Assembly: GCF_963677685.1 (NCBI RefSeq)
Contig: NZ_OY782186.1
Coordinates: 682,001 to 746,000 of the forward strand
Direction: 5' to 3'
Source of the DNA: an uncultured Bacteroides sp.
GTDB lineage: Bacteria > Bacteroidota > Bacteroidia > Bacteroidales > Bacteroidaceae
Length of the DNA: 64,000 bases
The notes under the pieces were generated by a model. It saw only the letters and a list, made by a program, of their open reading frames with translations. It did not search any database and was not told the DNA's origin. Shown here piece by piece: positions 50,742-60,587 of the stretch. Position 1 is the first letter of the stretch. Each line of letters starts with the position of its first letter. The translations under genes and the position numbers were made by a program.

Positions 50742-51683
50742 ATGTCAAAAGTAACCGTAGTAGGCGCAGGTAACGTAGGAGCTACATGTGCAAATGTGCT
50801 TGCTTTCAATGAAGTGGCAGATGAGGTAGTAATGCTGGACGTTAAAGAAGGCGTATCAGAAGGTAAAGCAATGGATATGATGCAGACTGCTCAACTGTTG
50901 GGTTTTGATACAACTCTTGTTGGTTGCACTAATGATTATGCTCAAACTGCAAATTCAGATGTTGTTGTTATCACTTCTGGTATCCCTCGTAAACCGGGTA
51001 TGACTCGTGAGGAGCTTATTGGTGTAAATGCAGGTATTGTTAAGTCAGTAGCACAGAATGTACTTAAGTTTTCTCCTAATGCGATTATCGTAGTTATCTC
51101 TAACCCAATGGATACAATGACTTATTTGGCATTGAAATCTTTGGGATTGCCTAAAAATCGTATCATTGGTATGGGAGGTGCTTTAGATAGCTCACGCTTT
51201 AAGTATTTCTTGTCTCAGGCTTTAGGTTGCAATGCTAACGAAGTGGAAGGTATGGTTATTGGCGGTCATGGTGATACAACAATGATTCCTTTGACTCGCT
51301 TTGCTACTTATAAAGGTCTTCCTGTAAGTAATTTCCTTTCTGCTGAAGAATTAGAAACTGTAGCTAAATCTACGATGGTTGGTGGAGCTACATTGACAGG
51401 TTTACTTGGTACTTCTGCTTGGTATGCACCAGGTGCTGCTGGAGCTTTTGTTGTGGAGTCTATCATTCATAATCAAAAGAAGATGGTTCCATGCTCTGTA
51501 GCTTTGGAGGGAGAATACGGACAAAGTGATATTTGTTGCGGTGTTCCTGTTGTTCTAGGTAAAAATGGAATTGAGAAAATAGTAGAGCTTCCATTGAATG
51601 CTGAAGAAAAAGCAGCATTTGAGGCTAGCGCTGCTGCTGTTCGCAAAGTGAATGGGGCGCTGAAAGAAGTCGGAGCTTTATAA
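50742..51683 (+). CDS. mdh: Malate dehydrogenase
   Basis: This NAD-dependent enzyme interconverts malate and oxaloacetate, and in Bacteroides it serves the reductive branch leading to succinate and propionate. The 313-aa protein has the NAD motif VVGAGNVGATCANVLAF with Asp41-type residue in VMLDVKEG. The active-site loop IPRKPGMTREEL has the Arg pair that selects malate over lactate. ISNPMD and the catalytic histidine in IGGHGDTTMIP complete the set. It is the LDH-like MDH type. It is monocistronic, with its own terminator. Confidence 0.97.
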   Translation: MSKVTVVGAGNVGATCANVLAFNEVADEVVMLDVKEGVSEGKAMDMMQTAQLLGFDTTLVGCTNDYAQTANSDVVVITSGIPRKPGMTREELIGVNAGIVKSVAQNVLKFSPNAIIVVISNPMDTMTYLALKSLGLPKNRIIGMGGALDSSRFKYFLSQALGCNANEVEGMVIGGHGDTTMIPLTRFATYKGLPVSNFLSAEELETVAKSTMVGGATLTGLLGTSAWYAPGAAGAFVVESIIHNQKKMVPCSVALEGEYGQSDICCGVPVVLGKNGIEKIVELPLNAEEKAAFEASAAAVRKVNGALKEVGAL

Positions 51684-51704
51684 TCTGCAACTTATTAATA
51701 TATT

Positions 51705-51740
51705 AAAAGACGGATACTCTGTTGAGGTCCGTCTTTTTTT
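51705..51740 (+). terminator. Rho-independent terminator of mdh
   Basis: AAAAGACGGA pairs with TCCGTCTTTT around a 13-nt loop and is followed by a T-run, 21 bases after the mdh stop. The A-run on the left could also let it act for the converging nadK gene. Confidence 0.9.
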
Positions 51741-51781
51741 GTTTTAGCTTTGAAAAGTTTGTCTTTTTGTCTTTGTATTTT

Positions 51782-52654
51782 TTAGCTTCGGCTATCTATT
51801 CCCCACATCATCTTGCTACGTAGGGTATCGAAAAATGCTTGGTTATGTCGTTTTACGACTTTTATTGTATAATCAGCGCGACGGATACTGATCTGGTCAT
51901 TTTCATTAAATGATTCATTCCCCCCGTCAATAGCGACTAGGAAGTTGTGGCTACGACTTTCAACATCTAAGGTAATTTCCCAATCGTCAGGAATGACAAT
52001 CGGTCGTACGTTAAGACTGTGTGGAGCCACCGGAGTAATGGCTATGGTGTTAGAATTAGGTACAATGATTGGCCCTCCTACGCTCAAAGAATATGCGGTA
52101 GATCCTGTGGGAGTCGATATGACAAGTCCATCTGCTTGGTAGGTGGCAAGGTATGCGCCATTAATAGAGGTGTGTATACTGATCATGGAGGAACTGTCTC
52201 GTTTTAATATCGCGATTTCATTAAGAGCATATGGAGAGATTGTCATTTGTTTATTGTTACTGCTCAAATGCAAGATAGTGCGTTCTTCTATTTTAAAATT
52301 ATTATAATGAATTTCCTCGAAGGTCTTTTCCATGTCTTGAGGAGATATATCTGCCAGAAAACCTAAGCGTCCGGTATTAATGCCTAAAATAGGAATGTCT
52401 TTTTTTCCGACTCTATTTGCTGTTTTTAAAAAAGTACCGTCTCCTCCAATACTGATAGCCATATCTGCAAAAAAAATGTCATCATCAAATAATGTTGCTC
52501 CTTTAATATCAATCTGTAAATCTGACTTGAGGAATTCATAGAATTCTCTACATACGCATATTTCCGAGTTATATTTTTCCAATATCCTAAATAGATTTGC
52601 AGCGTATGAAGATTTTTTCGCCTGATAGGTATTCCCGAAGATGGCAAATTTCAT
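51782..52654 (-). CDS. nadK: NAD kinase
   Basis: NadK phosphorylates NAD to NADP. The 290-aa protein has the signature [16 protein letters not shown] (GGDG motif, near residue 74), [13 protein letters not shown], the [12 protein letters not shown] block, and [24 protein letters not shown]. Length and motifs are typical of bacterial NadK. It is transcribed divergently from pdxJ. Confidence 0.97.
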   Translation of the reverse strand: MKFAIFGNTYQAKKSSYAANLFRILEKYNSEICVCREFYEFLKSDLQIDIKGATLFDDDIFFADMAISIGGDGTFLKTANRVGKKDIPILGINTGRLGFLADISPQDMEKTFEEIHYNNFKIEERTILHLSSNNKQMTISPYALNEIAILKRDSSSMISIHTSINGAYLATYQADGLVISTPTGSTAYSLSVGGPIIVPNSNTIAITPVAPHSLNVRPIVIPDDWEITLDVESRSHNFLVAIDGGNESFNENDQISIRRADYTIKVVKRHNQAFFDTLRSKMMWGIDSRS

Positions 52655-52814
52655 AATATATAAGAATTAATGAATTTATGAACGAGATATTTATAAATCT
52701 TTTAAGTGCAAAACTCGTCTGTTTCGGTAATTCCTATTACATTTGCACCCTAATTACCCACGCAAAAATGGGATTTTTTTCTCATACCATTGCTATCTTA
52801 TCGGGAATATTTTG

Positions 52815-52822
52815 TATTTTTG
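52815..52822 (+). promoter_or_regulatory. Candidate -7 promoter element for the pdxJ operon
   Basis: TATTTTTG (TAnnTTTG) lies 45 bases before the pdxJ ATG in the divergent nadK-pdxJ region. Confidence 0.5.
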
Positions 52823-52867
52823 ACCAAACGAGGGGCTTTATAGAACTTTCGTACAAATAATAGAATA

Positions 52868-53581
52868 ATGACAAAATTAAGTGTAAACATAAACAAGATT
52901 GCCACATTGCGTAATGCACGTGGAGGAGATGTTCCAAATGTTGTGAAAGTGGCATTAGATTGTGAACGTTTTGGCGCTGAGGGCATAACAGTACATCCTA
53001 GACCAGATGAACGACATATTAGAAAGGCGGATGTATATGATTTGAAGCCGCTACTTAAAACTGAATTTAATATAGAAGGATATCCGGCACCTGAATTTAT
53101 AGATTTGGTCTTGAAAGTGAAACCTCATCAGGTCACGTTGGTTCCTGATAGTCCGGTACAGCTTACTTCAAACTCAGGGTGGGATACAAAGAGTCATTAT
53201 GATTTTCTTTCTGAAGTATTGGATGAATTTAATAATGCTGGCATAAGAACCTCCGTTTTTGTTGCAGCTGATTCACAAATGATTGAGTATGCTGCTAAAG
53301 CCGGAGCTGATAGAGTGGAATTATATACTGAACCTTATGCTACAACCTATAATGTTGATCCGGATAAAGCAGTGAAGCCTTTTGTTGAAGCTGCTAAAGT
53401 TGCTCGAAATTTAGGACTTGGAATTAATGCGGGACATGATTTGAGTTTAGCAAACCTTAATTTTATTTATAAAAACATTCCATGGCTTGAGGAAGTTTCT
53501 ATAGGACATGCTTTGATAAGTGACGCATTATATATGGGACTAGAAAAAACGATTCAAGAATATAAAAATTGTCTTCGCTGA
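52868..53581 (+). CDS. pdxJ: Pyridoxine 5'-phosphate synthase
   Basis: PdxJ condenses deoxyxylulose-5-phosphate with aminoacetone phosphate to form PNP. The 237-aa TIM barrel has [23 protein letters not shown], the catalytic glutamate/histidine stretch [22 protein letters not shown] and [13 protein letters not shown]. Its stop overlaps the next ATG by one base (TGATG), so it heads the ExbB-ExbD-TonB cluster; the cofactor link to those genes is not obvious. Confidence 0.97.
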   Translation: MTKLSVNINKIATLRNARGGDVPNVVKVALDCERFGAEGITVHPRPDERHIRKADVYDLKPLLKTEFNIEGYPAPEFIDLVLKVKPHQVTLVPDSPVQLTSNSGWDTKSHYDFLSEVLDEFNNAGIRTSVFVAADSQMIEYAAKAGADRVELYTEPYATTYNVDPDKAVKPFVEAAKVARNLGLGINAGHDLSLANLNFIYKNIPWLEEVSIGHALISDALYMGLEKTIQEYKNCLR

Positions 53582-54300
53582 TGAATACATTAATGTTATT
53601 GGCTCAAGTAGCCGCAAATGTGACTGATTCTCTCTCAACATCCAATCCTGTGCTTACTCCGGTTTCTGCTCCTGCCGAAATGAATATGCTTGATATGGCA
53701 ATGAAGGGAGGTTGGATTATGCTTATTTTGGGAATTCTTTCTATAGCCTGTTTCTATATCCTTTTTGAACGCATGTATGTGATAAGGAAGGCAGGAAAAG
53801 AAGATCCAATGTTTATGGATAAAATAAAAGATTATATTCTGAGCGGAGAGATTAAGTCGGCTGTGAACTATTGTCGTAGCATGGATACTCCTTCTGCGAG
53901 AATGATAGAAAAGGGAATTAGCCGCTTAGGGAGACCTGTGAATGATGTTCAAGTAGCAATAGAAAATGTGGGAAATTTAGAGGTTTCTAAATTAGAGAAA
54001 GGTTTGACTGTAATTGCTACTATCTCAGGAGGAGCTCCTATGTTAGGCTTCTTAGGGACGGTAACTGGTATGGTGCGGGCTTTTTATGAAATGGCTAATG
54101 CTGGAAATAATATTGATATCACTTTACTCTCGGGAGGTATTTACGAAGCGATGATTACAACTGTTGGGGGGCTCATTGTGGGGATTATAGCAATGTTTGC
54201 TTATAATTATTTGGTGACCCTTGTAGATGGTGTTGTAAATAAGATGGAGGCTAAAACAATGGCTTTCATGGATTTATTGAATGAACCGATAAAAAAATAA
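53581..54300 (+). CDS. MotA/TolQ/ExbB proton channel family protein
   Basis: The ATG at 53581 gives 239 aa; a TTG 12 bases upstream lies in pdxJ. It has three membrane segments: about 35-58 (GGWIMLILGILSIACFYILFE), about 132-160 (VIATISGGAPMLGFLGTVTGMVRAF) and about 180-205 (MITTVGGLIVGIIAMFAYNYLV). The second and third carry the ExbB/TolQ signatures GxxGTVxGM and TTxGGLxVxI. It couples proton flow to energisation of TonB or TolA in the inner membrane, acting with the ExbD and TonB-like genes that follow. Confidence 0.94.
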   Translation: MNTLMLLAQVAANVTDSLSTSNPVLTPVSAPAEMNMLDMAMKGGWIMLILGILSIACFYILFERMYVIRKAGKEDPMFMDKIKDYILSGEIKSAVNYCRSMDTPSARMIEKGISRLGRPVNDVQVAIENVGNLEVSKLEKGLTVIATISGGAPMLGFLGTVTGMVRAFYEMANAGNNIDITLLSGGIYEAMITTVGGLIVGIIAMFAYNYLVTLVDGVVNKMEAKTMAFMDLLNEPIKK

Positions 54301-54313
54301 TTAATATAGCCTC

Positions 54314-54730
54314 ATGTTAAAGCGTAGAGCAAAAGTATCACCTAACTTTAGTATGGCATCTATGACAGATGTTATCTTCTTGTTACTAATCTTCTTTATG
54401 ATAACTTCTACTGTGGTTTCTCCTAATGCAATAAAAGTATTACTGCCTCAAGGGAAGCAACAAACGTCGGCAAAACCTTTAACGAGGATTATCATTGATA
54501 AAGATTTGAATTTTTATGGAGCTTTTGGCAATGATAAAGAAGAAGCTCTGCAATTTGCGGAACTGACACCGTTTTTGCGTTCGTGTGCTGCGAAGGAGCC
54601 GGATATGTATATTGCGCTTTATGCAGATGAAACAGTACCATATCGTGAGATTGTCCGGGTCTTAAATATTGCGAATGAAAATCATTTTAAGATGGTGTTG
54701 GCTACTCGATCACCTGAAGAAAAAAGATAA
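54314..54730 (+). CDS. ExbD/TolR family biopolymer transporter
   Basis: The 138-aa protein has one N-terminal membrane segment with the channel aspartate (SMASMTDVIFLLLIFFMITSTVV) and a periplasmic ExbD domain (about 55-138, with ALYADETVPYREIVRVLNIANENHF). It is standard in length and lies between the ExbB-like and TonB-like genes. Confidence 0.95.
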   Translation: MLKRRAKVSPNFSMASMTDVIFLLLIFFMITSTVVSPNAIKVLLPQGKQQTSAKPLTRIIIDKDLNFYGAFGNDKEEALQFAELTPFLRSCAAKEPDMYIALYADETVPYREIVRVLNIANENHFKMVLATRSPEEKR

Positions 54731-54732
54731 AA

Positions 54733-55551
54733 ATGGATAGAAAGAGAAAAGGTAAATATCTTGGTATCTTTGGTGCAGTAATGGTTCATGCTGTTATTAT
54801 TTTGCTTTTGATCTTGATAAGTATCGCTGTCCCCAAGCCTACTGAGGAAAGTGGAGTACCTGTCCTTCTAGGTGATGCACTTAGCGCTGGCGGTGATTTT
54901 GATCCTTCTACTTTGGTTGATGTTGATCTCTTGGAAGAGAAAATGCCTGAAACAGAACCGCAAAAGGCGGTTGAACAGGATATGATAACACAAACTGAAG
55001 AAGAGACAGTAGCTCTTAAACCCAAGACCAAGCCTAAGAAAAAAAATGTTAAGCGTCCAGAAAAAACGGAGGCTCAAAAAGCTGCTGAAGCTCGGCGTTT
55101 GGCAGAAGAAAAGGCTGAACGTGAACGAAAAGCAGCTGCGAAAGCAGCAAGTAAAAAGGTTGCCGGAGCTTTTGGTAAGGGTAGTGAAATGGGGAATAGA
55201 GGAGCTGCTAAGGATGCAGGGACGGAAGGAGTCCCTACTGGGAATTCTTCTTCTGGTGCTTTGACGGGTTCTGGAGGTTATGGTACTTTTGATCTTGGTG
55301 GGCGTTCTCTTGGACCGGGTGGCTTACCTAGACCTCGATATAATGTACAGGATGAGGGTAGAGTTGTGGTTACTATCACTGTTAACCCTGCTGGGATGGT
55401 CATTGCAACGAGTATAAATAGGCGAACGAATACAGTTAATTCTGCTCTTCGTAGAGCTGCTGAAAAAGCTGCTAAGAAAGCTAGATTTAATGATATAGAA
55501 AGTTTAAATAATCAAACTGGTACTATTACTTATTATTTTAATCTGAGATAG
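54733..55551 (+). CDS. TonB/TolA-like energy transducer
   Basis: The 272-aa protein has an N-terminal anchor (about 8-30, YLGIFGAVMVHAVIILLLIL). A long charged linker (about 60-150) has a Pro/Lys stretch and a TolA-like Ala/Lys/Glu helix (EKTEAQKAAEARRLAEEKAE), then a Gly/Ser-rich stretch. The C-terminal TonB-type domain (about 190-272) contains GPGGLPRPRYNVQDEGRVVVTITVNPAG and ALRRAAEKAAKKARF. The Ala/Lys-rich helix is TolA-like while the end is TonB-like, so either name is defensible. It spans the periplasm to drive outer-membrane processes. Confidence 0.88.
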   Translation: MDRKRKGKYLGIFGAVMVHAVIILLLILISIAVPKPTEESGVPVLLGDALSAGGDFDPSTLVDVDLLEEKMPETEPQKAVEQDMITQTEEETVALKPKTKPKKKNVKRPEKTEAQKAAEARRLAEEKAERERKAAAKAASKKVAGAFGKGSEMGNRGAAKDAGTEGVPTGNSSSGALTGSGGYGTFDLGGRSLGPGGLPRPRYNVQDEGRVVVTITVNPAGMVIATSINRRTNTVNSALRRAAEKAAKKARFNDIESLNNQTGTITYYFNLR

Positions 55552-55584
55552 GATTGTAACTATTAATCTAGATAACTGAAAATC

Positions 55585-56136
55585 ATGAATACTGTTTATG
55601 TCTTTTTTGCTGATGGTTTTGAAGAAATTGAAGCTTTGACGGTTGTTGATGTTTTGCGCCGGGCTGACTTGAAGGTGGAGATGGTAAGTATTATGTCCGA
55701 AACTCAAGTGACAGGCTCTCATGGCGTTACTATTGTTTGTGATGCTTTATTTGAGGAATGTGATTTCTCGGATACGTTAATGTTAGTTTTGCCTGGAGGA
55801 ATGCTAGGAGCTGATTATTTGTCTAAACATAAGGGGCTTTGCGAATTACTTGTTGATAAGAATAAGAAAAATATCTTTATTTCTGCTATTTGTGCTGCTC
55901 CTATGGTTTTAGGAAAACTAAATATGCTGCAGAAGCGTAAAGCTACTTGTTATCCAGGTTATGAATCTTTTCTAAAAGATGCTCTTGTTATTGATGAAAT
56001 GGTGGTGGAAGATGCTAATATTACTACTGCTAATGGACCTGGAGCAGCTATGAACTTTTCGCTTGCTATAGTTAATCGTTTGGTTGGTAAAGAAAAAATG
56101 TTAGCTTTAATTAAAGCAATGGGGATTAAAGCTTAA
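55585..56136 (+). CDS. DJ-1/PfpI family protein (YajL-like)
   Basis: The 183-aa protein has the conserved glutamate in [20 protein letters not shown], the nucleophile cysteine in [14 protein letters not shown] and [17 protein letters not shown]. It matches the DJ-1/YajL/ThiJ group, whose members act as chaperones, covalent chaperone-like or deglycase-like enzymes; activities are debated. It is cytoplasmic, 33 bases after the TonB-like gene and 4 bases before ispD. Confidence 0.92.
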   Translation: MNTVYVFFADGFEEIEALTVVDVLRRADLKVEMVSIMSETQVTGSHGVTIVCDALFEECDFSDTLMLVLPGGMLGADYLSKHKGLCELLVDKNKKNIFISAICAAPMVLGKLNMLQKRKATCYPGYESFLKDALVIDEMVVEDANITTANGPGAAMNFSLAIVNRLVGKEKMLALIKAMGIKA

Positions 56137-56140
56137 ATTC

Positions 56141-56800
56141 ATGAATAAATATGTTATCATAGTTGCTGGTGGTAAGGGGTTGAGAATGGGGATGGATGTC
56201 CCTAAACAGTTTTTACCACTGGAGGGAAAACTTGTATTGATGCATACTATTGAAGCGTTCTACAAATATGATGTAAATTTAAATATTATAGTAGTACTCC
56301 CTCTAGAACAACAAGAATATTGGAAAGAGAAGTGTTCTGAATTTAATTTTTTTATAAAGCATCAAGTAGTTGATGGAGGTGAGGCTCGTTTTTATTCTGT
56401 TAAGAATGCCCTATGTTTGATTCCTGAAAATGCTTATGTTGCTGTGCATGATGGTGTACGCCCATTTGTTTCTCAAGAGGTCATAGCTCGCTGTTATCAA
56501 GAGGTTGTTGCGCAGAAAGCTGTTATACCTGTTGTAGACGTAGTGGATACCATGCGTTATGTTAATGGTGATGTTAATAAAACAGTTGATAGAAATGCTT
56601 ATAAAATGGTTCAAACGCCTCAGGTTTTTGAATCAAATATCTTGCTTAAAGCTTATAAACAAGATTATGTTGTATCGTTTACGGACGATGCATCTGTAGT
56701 GGAATCCTTAGGAATACCTGTCTTTTTGACTGAGGGTAATAGAGAGAACATAAAAATAACAACTCCTTTCGATTTGAAAATAGCTGCCTCCTTATTGTGA
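56141..56800 (+). CDS. ispD: 2-C-methyl-D-erythritol 4-phosphate cytidylyltransferase
   Basis: IspD forms CDP-methylerythritol in the MEP isoprenoid pathway. The 219-aa protein has the nucleotide motif [20 protein letters not shown], the VHDGVRPF block, [13 protein letters not shown] and [12 protein letters not shown], ending [13 protein letters not shown]. All family residues are present. It overlaps recG (TGATG). Confidence 0.96.
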   Translation: MNKYVIIVAGGKGLRMGMDVPKQFLPLEGKLVLMHTIEAFYKYDVNLNIIVVLPLEQQEYWKEKCSEFNFFIKHQVVDGGEARFYSVKNALCLIPENAYVAVHDGVRPFVSQEVIARCYQEVVAQKAVIPVVDVVDTMRYVNGDVNKTVDRNAYKMVQTPQVFESNILLKAYKQDYVVSFTDDASVVESLGIPVFLTEGNRENIKITTPFDLKIAASLL

Positions 56801-58896
56801 TGTTTGACTTAGGTAAAAGAGATATTAAATATTTGTCAGGAGTAGGTCCTCAGCGAGCTACATTGCTTAATAAAGAGCTAGAAGTTTTCTCTTTATTAGA
56901 TTTACTTTATTATTTTCCCTATAAATATGTTGATAGAAGTCGCGTTTATCTTATTCGTGAAATAGATGGCAATATGCCTTATATTCAACTTAAGGGGCGA
57001 ATTCTTAGCTTTGAGACTTTCGGAGAAGGTCGACAAAAACGTTTAGTTGCTCATTTTTCTGATGGAACTGGTGTTGTTGATCTTATCTGGTTTCAAGGAA
57101 TTAAATATATTATTGGGAAATATAAGGCACAGCGAGACTATGTTGTGTTTGGCAAGCCAACAATATTTAATGGTAGGGTAAACCTTGCACATCCTGATAT
57201 TGATGAAGCTTCTGAATTAGTGCTTTCTTCCATGGGAATGCAGCCCTATTACAATACAACGGAGAAGATGAAACGATCTTTTCTTAATTCTCGTGCTATA
57301 GAAAAAATGATGGCGACGGTCATCCTTCAGCTTCAAGACCCGATTGAAGAAACATTACCTGCATGGATGCTAACGGAACATCATTTACTTGGTTTGACTG
57401 ATGCGTTGAAAAATATTCATTTTCCAATTTCTCCTTCTTTACTTAGACAAGCTGAATATCGTTTGAAATTCGAGGAACTGTTTTATATACAGCTTAGTCT
57501 TTTGAAGTATTCTAAGGATAGGCAGCGAAGATATAGAGGATATGTTTTTGAAAATGTAGGAGAGATCTTTAATCTCTTTTATTCTCAAAATTTGCCTTTT
57601 GAATTGACTTTTGCTCAAAAGAGAGTCTTAAAAGAAATCCGACAAGATGTAGGCTCTGGTAGGCAAATGAATCGTTTACTTCAAGGTGACGTTGGCAGTG
57701 GAAAGACTTTAGTGGCTTTAATGAGTATGCTTTTGGCTTTAGATAATGGTTATCAGGCTTGTATGATGGCTCCTACGGAAATTTTAGCAAATCAACACTA
57801 TGAAACGATAAAGGAACTGTTGTATGGTATGGGCCTGAGAGTAGAGTTACTTACTGGTAGAATAAAAGGAAAGAAGAGAAACGAAATTCTTTCGGCTTTG
57901 CTAATAGGTGATATTCATATTCTAATAGGTACTCATGCGGTCATAGAAGATACTGTCCAATTTTCATCATTGGGCTTGGTCGTTATTGATGAACAGCATC
58001 GTTTTGGGGTAGCTCAGCGTGCACGGCTTTGGAGTAAAAATGTGCAACCTCCTCATATTTTAGTTATGACTGCGACTCCTATTCCACGTACTTTAGCTAT
58101 GACGCTTTATGGAGATTTAGAGGTTTCGATAATAGATGAACTCCCTCCGGGAAGAAAACCGATAGCCACCATACATCAATTTGATAATCGCAGAGAGAGT
58201 CTTTATGGGTTTGTTCATCAGCAAGTAGCAGCTGGGCGTCAAGTTTATATTGTGTATCCTTTGATCGAAGAAAGTGAAAAGATTGATTTGAAAAATTTGG
58301 AAGAAGGATATTTACATATATGTGAGGAGTTTTCTGAATATAAAGTTTGCAAGGTTCATGGCAAAATGAAAGCTGTGGAAAAAGATAGCCAGATGCAACT
58401 TTTTGTTTCAGGTGAAGCACAAATAATGGTTGCAACAACTGTGATTGAAGTGGGGGTTAATGTTCCAAATGCTTCGGTTATGATTATAGAAAATGCAGAG
58501 CGCTTTGGGCTTTCTCAATTACATCAGCTTCGAGGTAGAGTTGGCCGTGGTGCGGATCAATCATATTGTATATTGGTTACTAGCTATAAACTTGCTGAAG
58601 ATACTCGGAAGCGTCTTGATATTATGGTACGTACAAATGATGGCTTTGAAATTGCGGAGGCAGATTTAAAACTGCGAGGACCAGGTGATTTGGAGGGTAC
58701 ACAACAGAGTGGTGTTGCTTTTGACCTTAAAATAGCGAATCTTGCACGTGACGGTCAATTATTACAGTATGTTCGTAATGTTGCAGAGAACATTATAGAT
58801 AGAGATAAAATGGGTGTTTTGCCAGAAAATGCCATTTTATGGAAACAATTGAAAGTGCTTAGTAAGTCAAATGTTAATTGGGGCTCTATTAGTTGA
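56800..58896 (+). CDS. recG: ATP-dependent DNA helicase RecG
   Basis: RecG remodels stalled replication forks and Holliday junctions. The ATG at 56800 (698 aa) overlaps the ispD stop by one base; a GTG one codon earlier is an alternative. It has the N-terminal wedge/OB domain (PYIQLKGRILSFETFGEG...GTGVVDLIWFQG), Walker A LQGDVGSGKTLVAL, DEQH box VVIDEQHRFGV, and motif III VMTATPIPRTLAMTLYGDL. The C-terminal helicase motifs are MVATTVIEVGVNVPNASVMII and QLHQLRGRVGRG, followed by the RecG-specific DGFEIAEADLKLRGPGDLEGTQQSG. Confidence 0.97.
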   Translation: MFDLGKRDIKYLSGVGPQRATLLNKELEVFSLLDLLYYFPYKYVDRSRVYLIREIDGNMPYIQLKGRILSFETFGEGRQKRLVAHFSDGTGVVDLIWFQGIKYIIGKYKAQRDYVVFGKPTIFNGRVNLAHPDIDEASELVLSSMGMQPYYNTTEKMKRSFLNSRAIEKMMATVILQLQDPIEETLPAWMLTEHHLLGLTDALKNIHFPISPSLLRQAEYRLKFEELFYIQLSLLKYSKDRQRRYRGYVFENVGEIFNLFYSQNLPFELTFAQKRVLKEIRQDVGSGRQMNRLLQGDVGSGKTLVALMSMLLALDNGYQACMMAPTEILANQHYETIKELLYGMGLRVELLTGRIKGKKRNEILSALLIGDIHILIGTHAVIEDTVQFSSLGLVVIDEQHRFGVAQRARLWSKNVQPPHILVMTATPIPRTLAMTLYGDLEVSIIDELPPGRKPIATIHQFDNRRESLYGFVHQQVAAGRQVYIVYPLIEESEKIDLKNLEEGYLHICEEFSEYKVCKVHGKMKAVEKDSQMQLFVSGEAQIMVATTVIEVGVNVPNASVMIIENAERFGLSQLHQLRGRVGRGADQSYCILVTSYKLAEDTRKRLDIMVRTNDGFEIAEADLKLRGPGDLEGTQQSGVAFDLKIANLARDGQLLQYVRNVAENIIDRDKMGVLPENAILWKQLKVLSKSNVNWGSIS

Positions 58897-59060
58897 AAAA
58901 CGCTTAAAACCGCATTGGTGTTGTCCGAAAACTGTTGCAAAACATTTTTTTGTAACAGTTCCCCTGTTTATAAAGCTTATAGCTTATTCTTTGTTCGTTT
59001 TATTCCTTTTTTGTTCGAAAAAAAAGTTAAGTGAAGGGTTGCTTTTTAAAAGAGAAATAC

Positions 59061-59068
59061 TACCTTTG
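59061..59068 (+). promoter_or_regulatory. Candidate -7 promoter element for ndk
   Basis: TACCTTTG (TAnnTTTG) lies 50 bases before the ndk ATG, with TTGC about 20 bases upstream as a possible -33 element. Confidence 0.5.
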
Positions 59069-59118
59069 AAAAGTTTTGAAAAAAAATACAGCTAATATGC
59101 TGCTCAAATCACATTTTT

Positions 59119-59583
59119 ATGATTGAACAAACACTCGTCATTTTAAAACCTTGCACTCTCCAACGAGGACTTGTTGGTGATATTATCCATCGATTTGAAT
59201 GTAAGGGTTTACAATTGATGGGTATGAAAATGGTAAGATTGACAGATGAAATTTTAAATGAACACTATTCGCATTTGAGTTCTAAACCTTTTTTTAAGCG
59301 TGTTAAAAATTCAATGATGGCTGCGCCTGTCATTGTTTGTTGCTTTGCAGGAGTTGATGCGATTCATGTCGTTCATGCTTTAGCTGGTCCTACTAATGGG
59401 CGCATGGCAACCCCGGGTACTATTCGAGGGGATTATAGTATGAGTTCTCAAGAGAATATTGTTCATACTTCTGATTCTCCTGAAACTGCGGATGCCGAAT
59501 TGAAGAGATTTTTTAAACCGGAAGAAATATTCGATTACCGACAAGCTACTTTTGATTTTTTGTATGCTTGCGATGAATATTAA
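59119..59583 (+). CDS. ndk: Nucleoside diphosphate kinase
   Basis: Ndk balances NTP pools through a phosphohistidine. The 154-aa protein starts EQTLVILKPCTLQRGLVGDIIHRFE and contains HALAGPTNGRMATPGTIRGDYS and the phosphohistidine segment ENIVHTSDSPETADAELKRFF. It is slightly longer than E. coli Ndk (143), as is usual in Bacteroidetes. Confidence 0.95.
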   Translation: MIEQTLVILKPCTLQRGLVGDIIHRFECKGLQLMGMKMVRLTDEILNEHYSHLSSKPFFKRVKNSMMAAPVIVCCFAGVDAIHVVHALAGPTNGRMATPGTIRGDYSMSSQENIVHTSDSPETADAELKRFFKPEEIFDYRQATFDFLYACDEY

Positions 59584-59601
59584 AACGAATTGAAGATACG
59601 A

Positions 59602-60477
59602 ATGAATTTTAATTGCGTTAAAACAGTCTTGATTGCTGCGATGGCGGCGATAAGTCTGAACTCGTTTTCTCAGGATTTGATAGCACGTCAAGCACCTATT
59701 GATCGAAAACTGAAAAGTGTTGATTCACTTGCATTACAGAAACAGATCCGCGCAGAGCAAGAGGCCTATCCTGCTTTGAGCTTATATCCTAATTGGAACA
59801 ATCGTTATGTTCATGCATACGCTAATGCTATTATCCCCGAGTCATTTACAATTGATCTTAGAGGTTTTTGTATGCCTACTCCTAGTACCCGTATAACGTC
59901 TCCTTTTGGTCCTCGTAGGAGGAGAATGCATAAGGGACTTGATATAAAAGTATATGTAGGTGATACGATTGTTGCTGCTTTTGATGGAAAAGTTCGTGTG
60001 GTTAACTATGAACGAAGAGGTTATGGAAAGTATATTGTTATTCGTCATAATAACGGTCTTGAAACGGTTTATGGACATTTGTCCAAGCAGCTAGTGAAAC
60101 CTAATGAAGTGGTGAAAGCAGGCGAGCCTATTGGTTTAGGTGGTAGTACTGGAAGATCTAGTGGCTCTCATTTGCATTTTGAAACTCGTTTTTTGGGGAT
60201 AGCAATAAATCCGGCTCTTATGTTTGATTTTCCTCATCAAGATATTGTCGCAGATACTTATACCTTTAGAAAATACAGACGAAAAGGACGTGCTAGATCG
60301 TCTAGAAAAATGGCTAATGGTACTGATGGGACAATTAGATATCATAAAGTTAAAAGAGGTGATACTCTGTCTCGGATAGCCTCTAAAAGAGGTGTTTCTA
60401 TTGATCGTTTATGCAAGTTGAATAGAATAACTAGAAAAACGATTATTAGACCAGGGCAAGTACTTCGCTGTTCGTAA
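59602..60477 (+). CDS. M23 family metallopeptidase with C-terminal LysM domain
   Basis: The ATG at 59602 gives 291 aa; a TTG 12 bases upstream is the alternative. A signal peptide (CVKTVLIAAMAAISLNSFSQ) targets the periplasm. The LytM/M23 domain (about 95-200) has the zinc ligands in HKGLDIKVYVGD and GSHLHFETRF (HLHFE), with YGKYIVIRHNNGLETVYGHLSK between. The C-terminus (about 245-289) is a LysM repeat, YHKVKRGDTLSRIASKRGVS...ICKL-type, ending RPGQVLRC. With the full catalytic set, it is probably an active cell-wall endopeptidase bound to peptidoglycan. Confidence 0.93.
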   Translation: MNFNCVKTVLIAAMAAISLNSFSQDLIARQAPIDRKLKSVDSLALQKQIRAEQEAYPALSLYPNWNNRYVHAYANAIIPESFTIDLRGFCMPTPSTRITSPFGPRRRRMHKGLDIKVYVGDTIVAAFDGKVRVVNYERRGYGKYIVIRHNNGLETVYGHLSKQLVKPNEVVKAGEPIGLGGSTGRSSGSHLHFETRFLGIAINPALMFDFPHQDIVADTYTFRKYRRKGRARSSRKMANGTDGTIRYHKVKRGDTLSRIASKRGVSIDRLCKLNRITRKTIIRPGQVLRCS

Positions 60478-60503
60478 CAGAAAATATAAATAAAAGAAAT
60501 AGG

Positions 60504-60545
60504 AGAGGGGACTTTAATATAATTTAGAGTGCCCTCTTTCTGTTT
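60504..60545 (+). terminator. Terminator after the M23 peptidase gene
   Basis: AGAGGG pairs with CCCTCT (60532-60537), with an inner ACT/AGT extension, and is followed by a T-rich tail. Confidence 0.7.
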
Positions 60546-60560
60546 TTCTTTAATTATTGC

Positions 60561-60568
60561 TAACTTTG
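60561..60568 (+). promoter_or_regulatory. Candidate -7 promoter element for the DUF1599 gene cluster
   Basis: TAACTTTG (TAnnTTTG) lies 19 bases before the ATG at 60588. Confidence 0.5.
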
Positions 60569-60587
60569 CGTTCTATTCGTAATAAAA

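Noticed and set aside
52678..52860. 60-codon frame in the nadK-pdxJ intergenic region
   Set aside because: It covers the divergent promoter region and has no protein features.
58871..59095. 74-codon frame between recG and ndk
   Set aside because: It starts inside recG, spans the likely ndk promoter and has low-complexity Phe/Lys/Leu composition.
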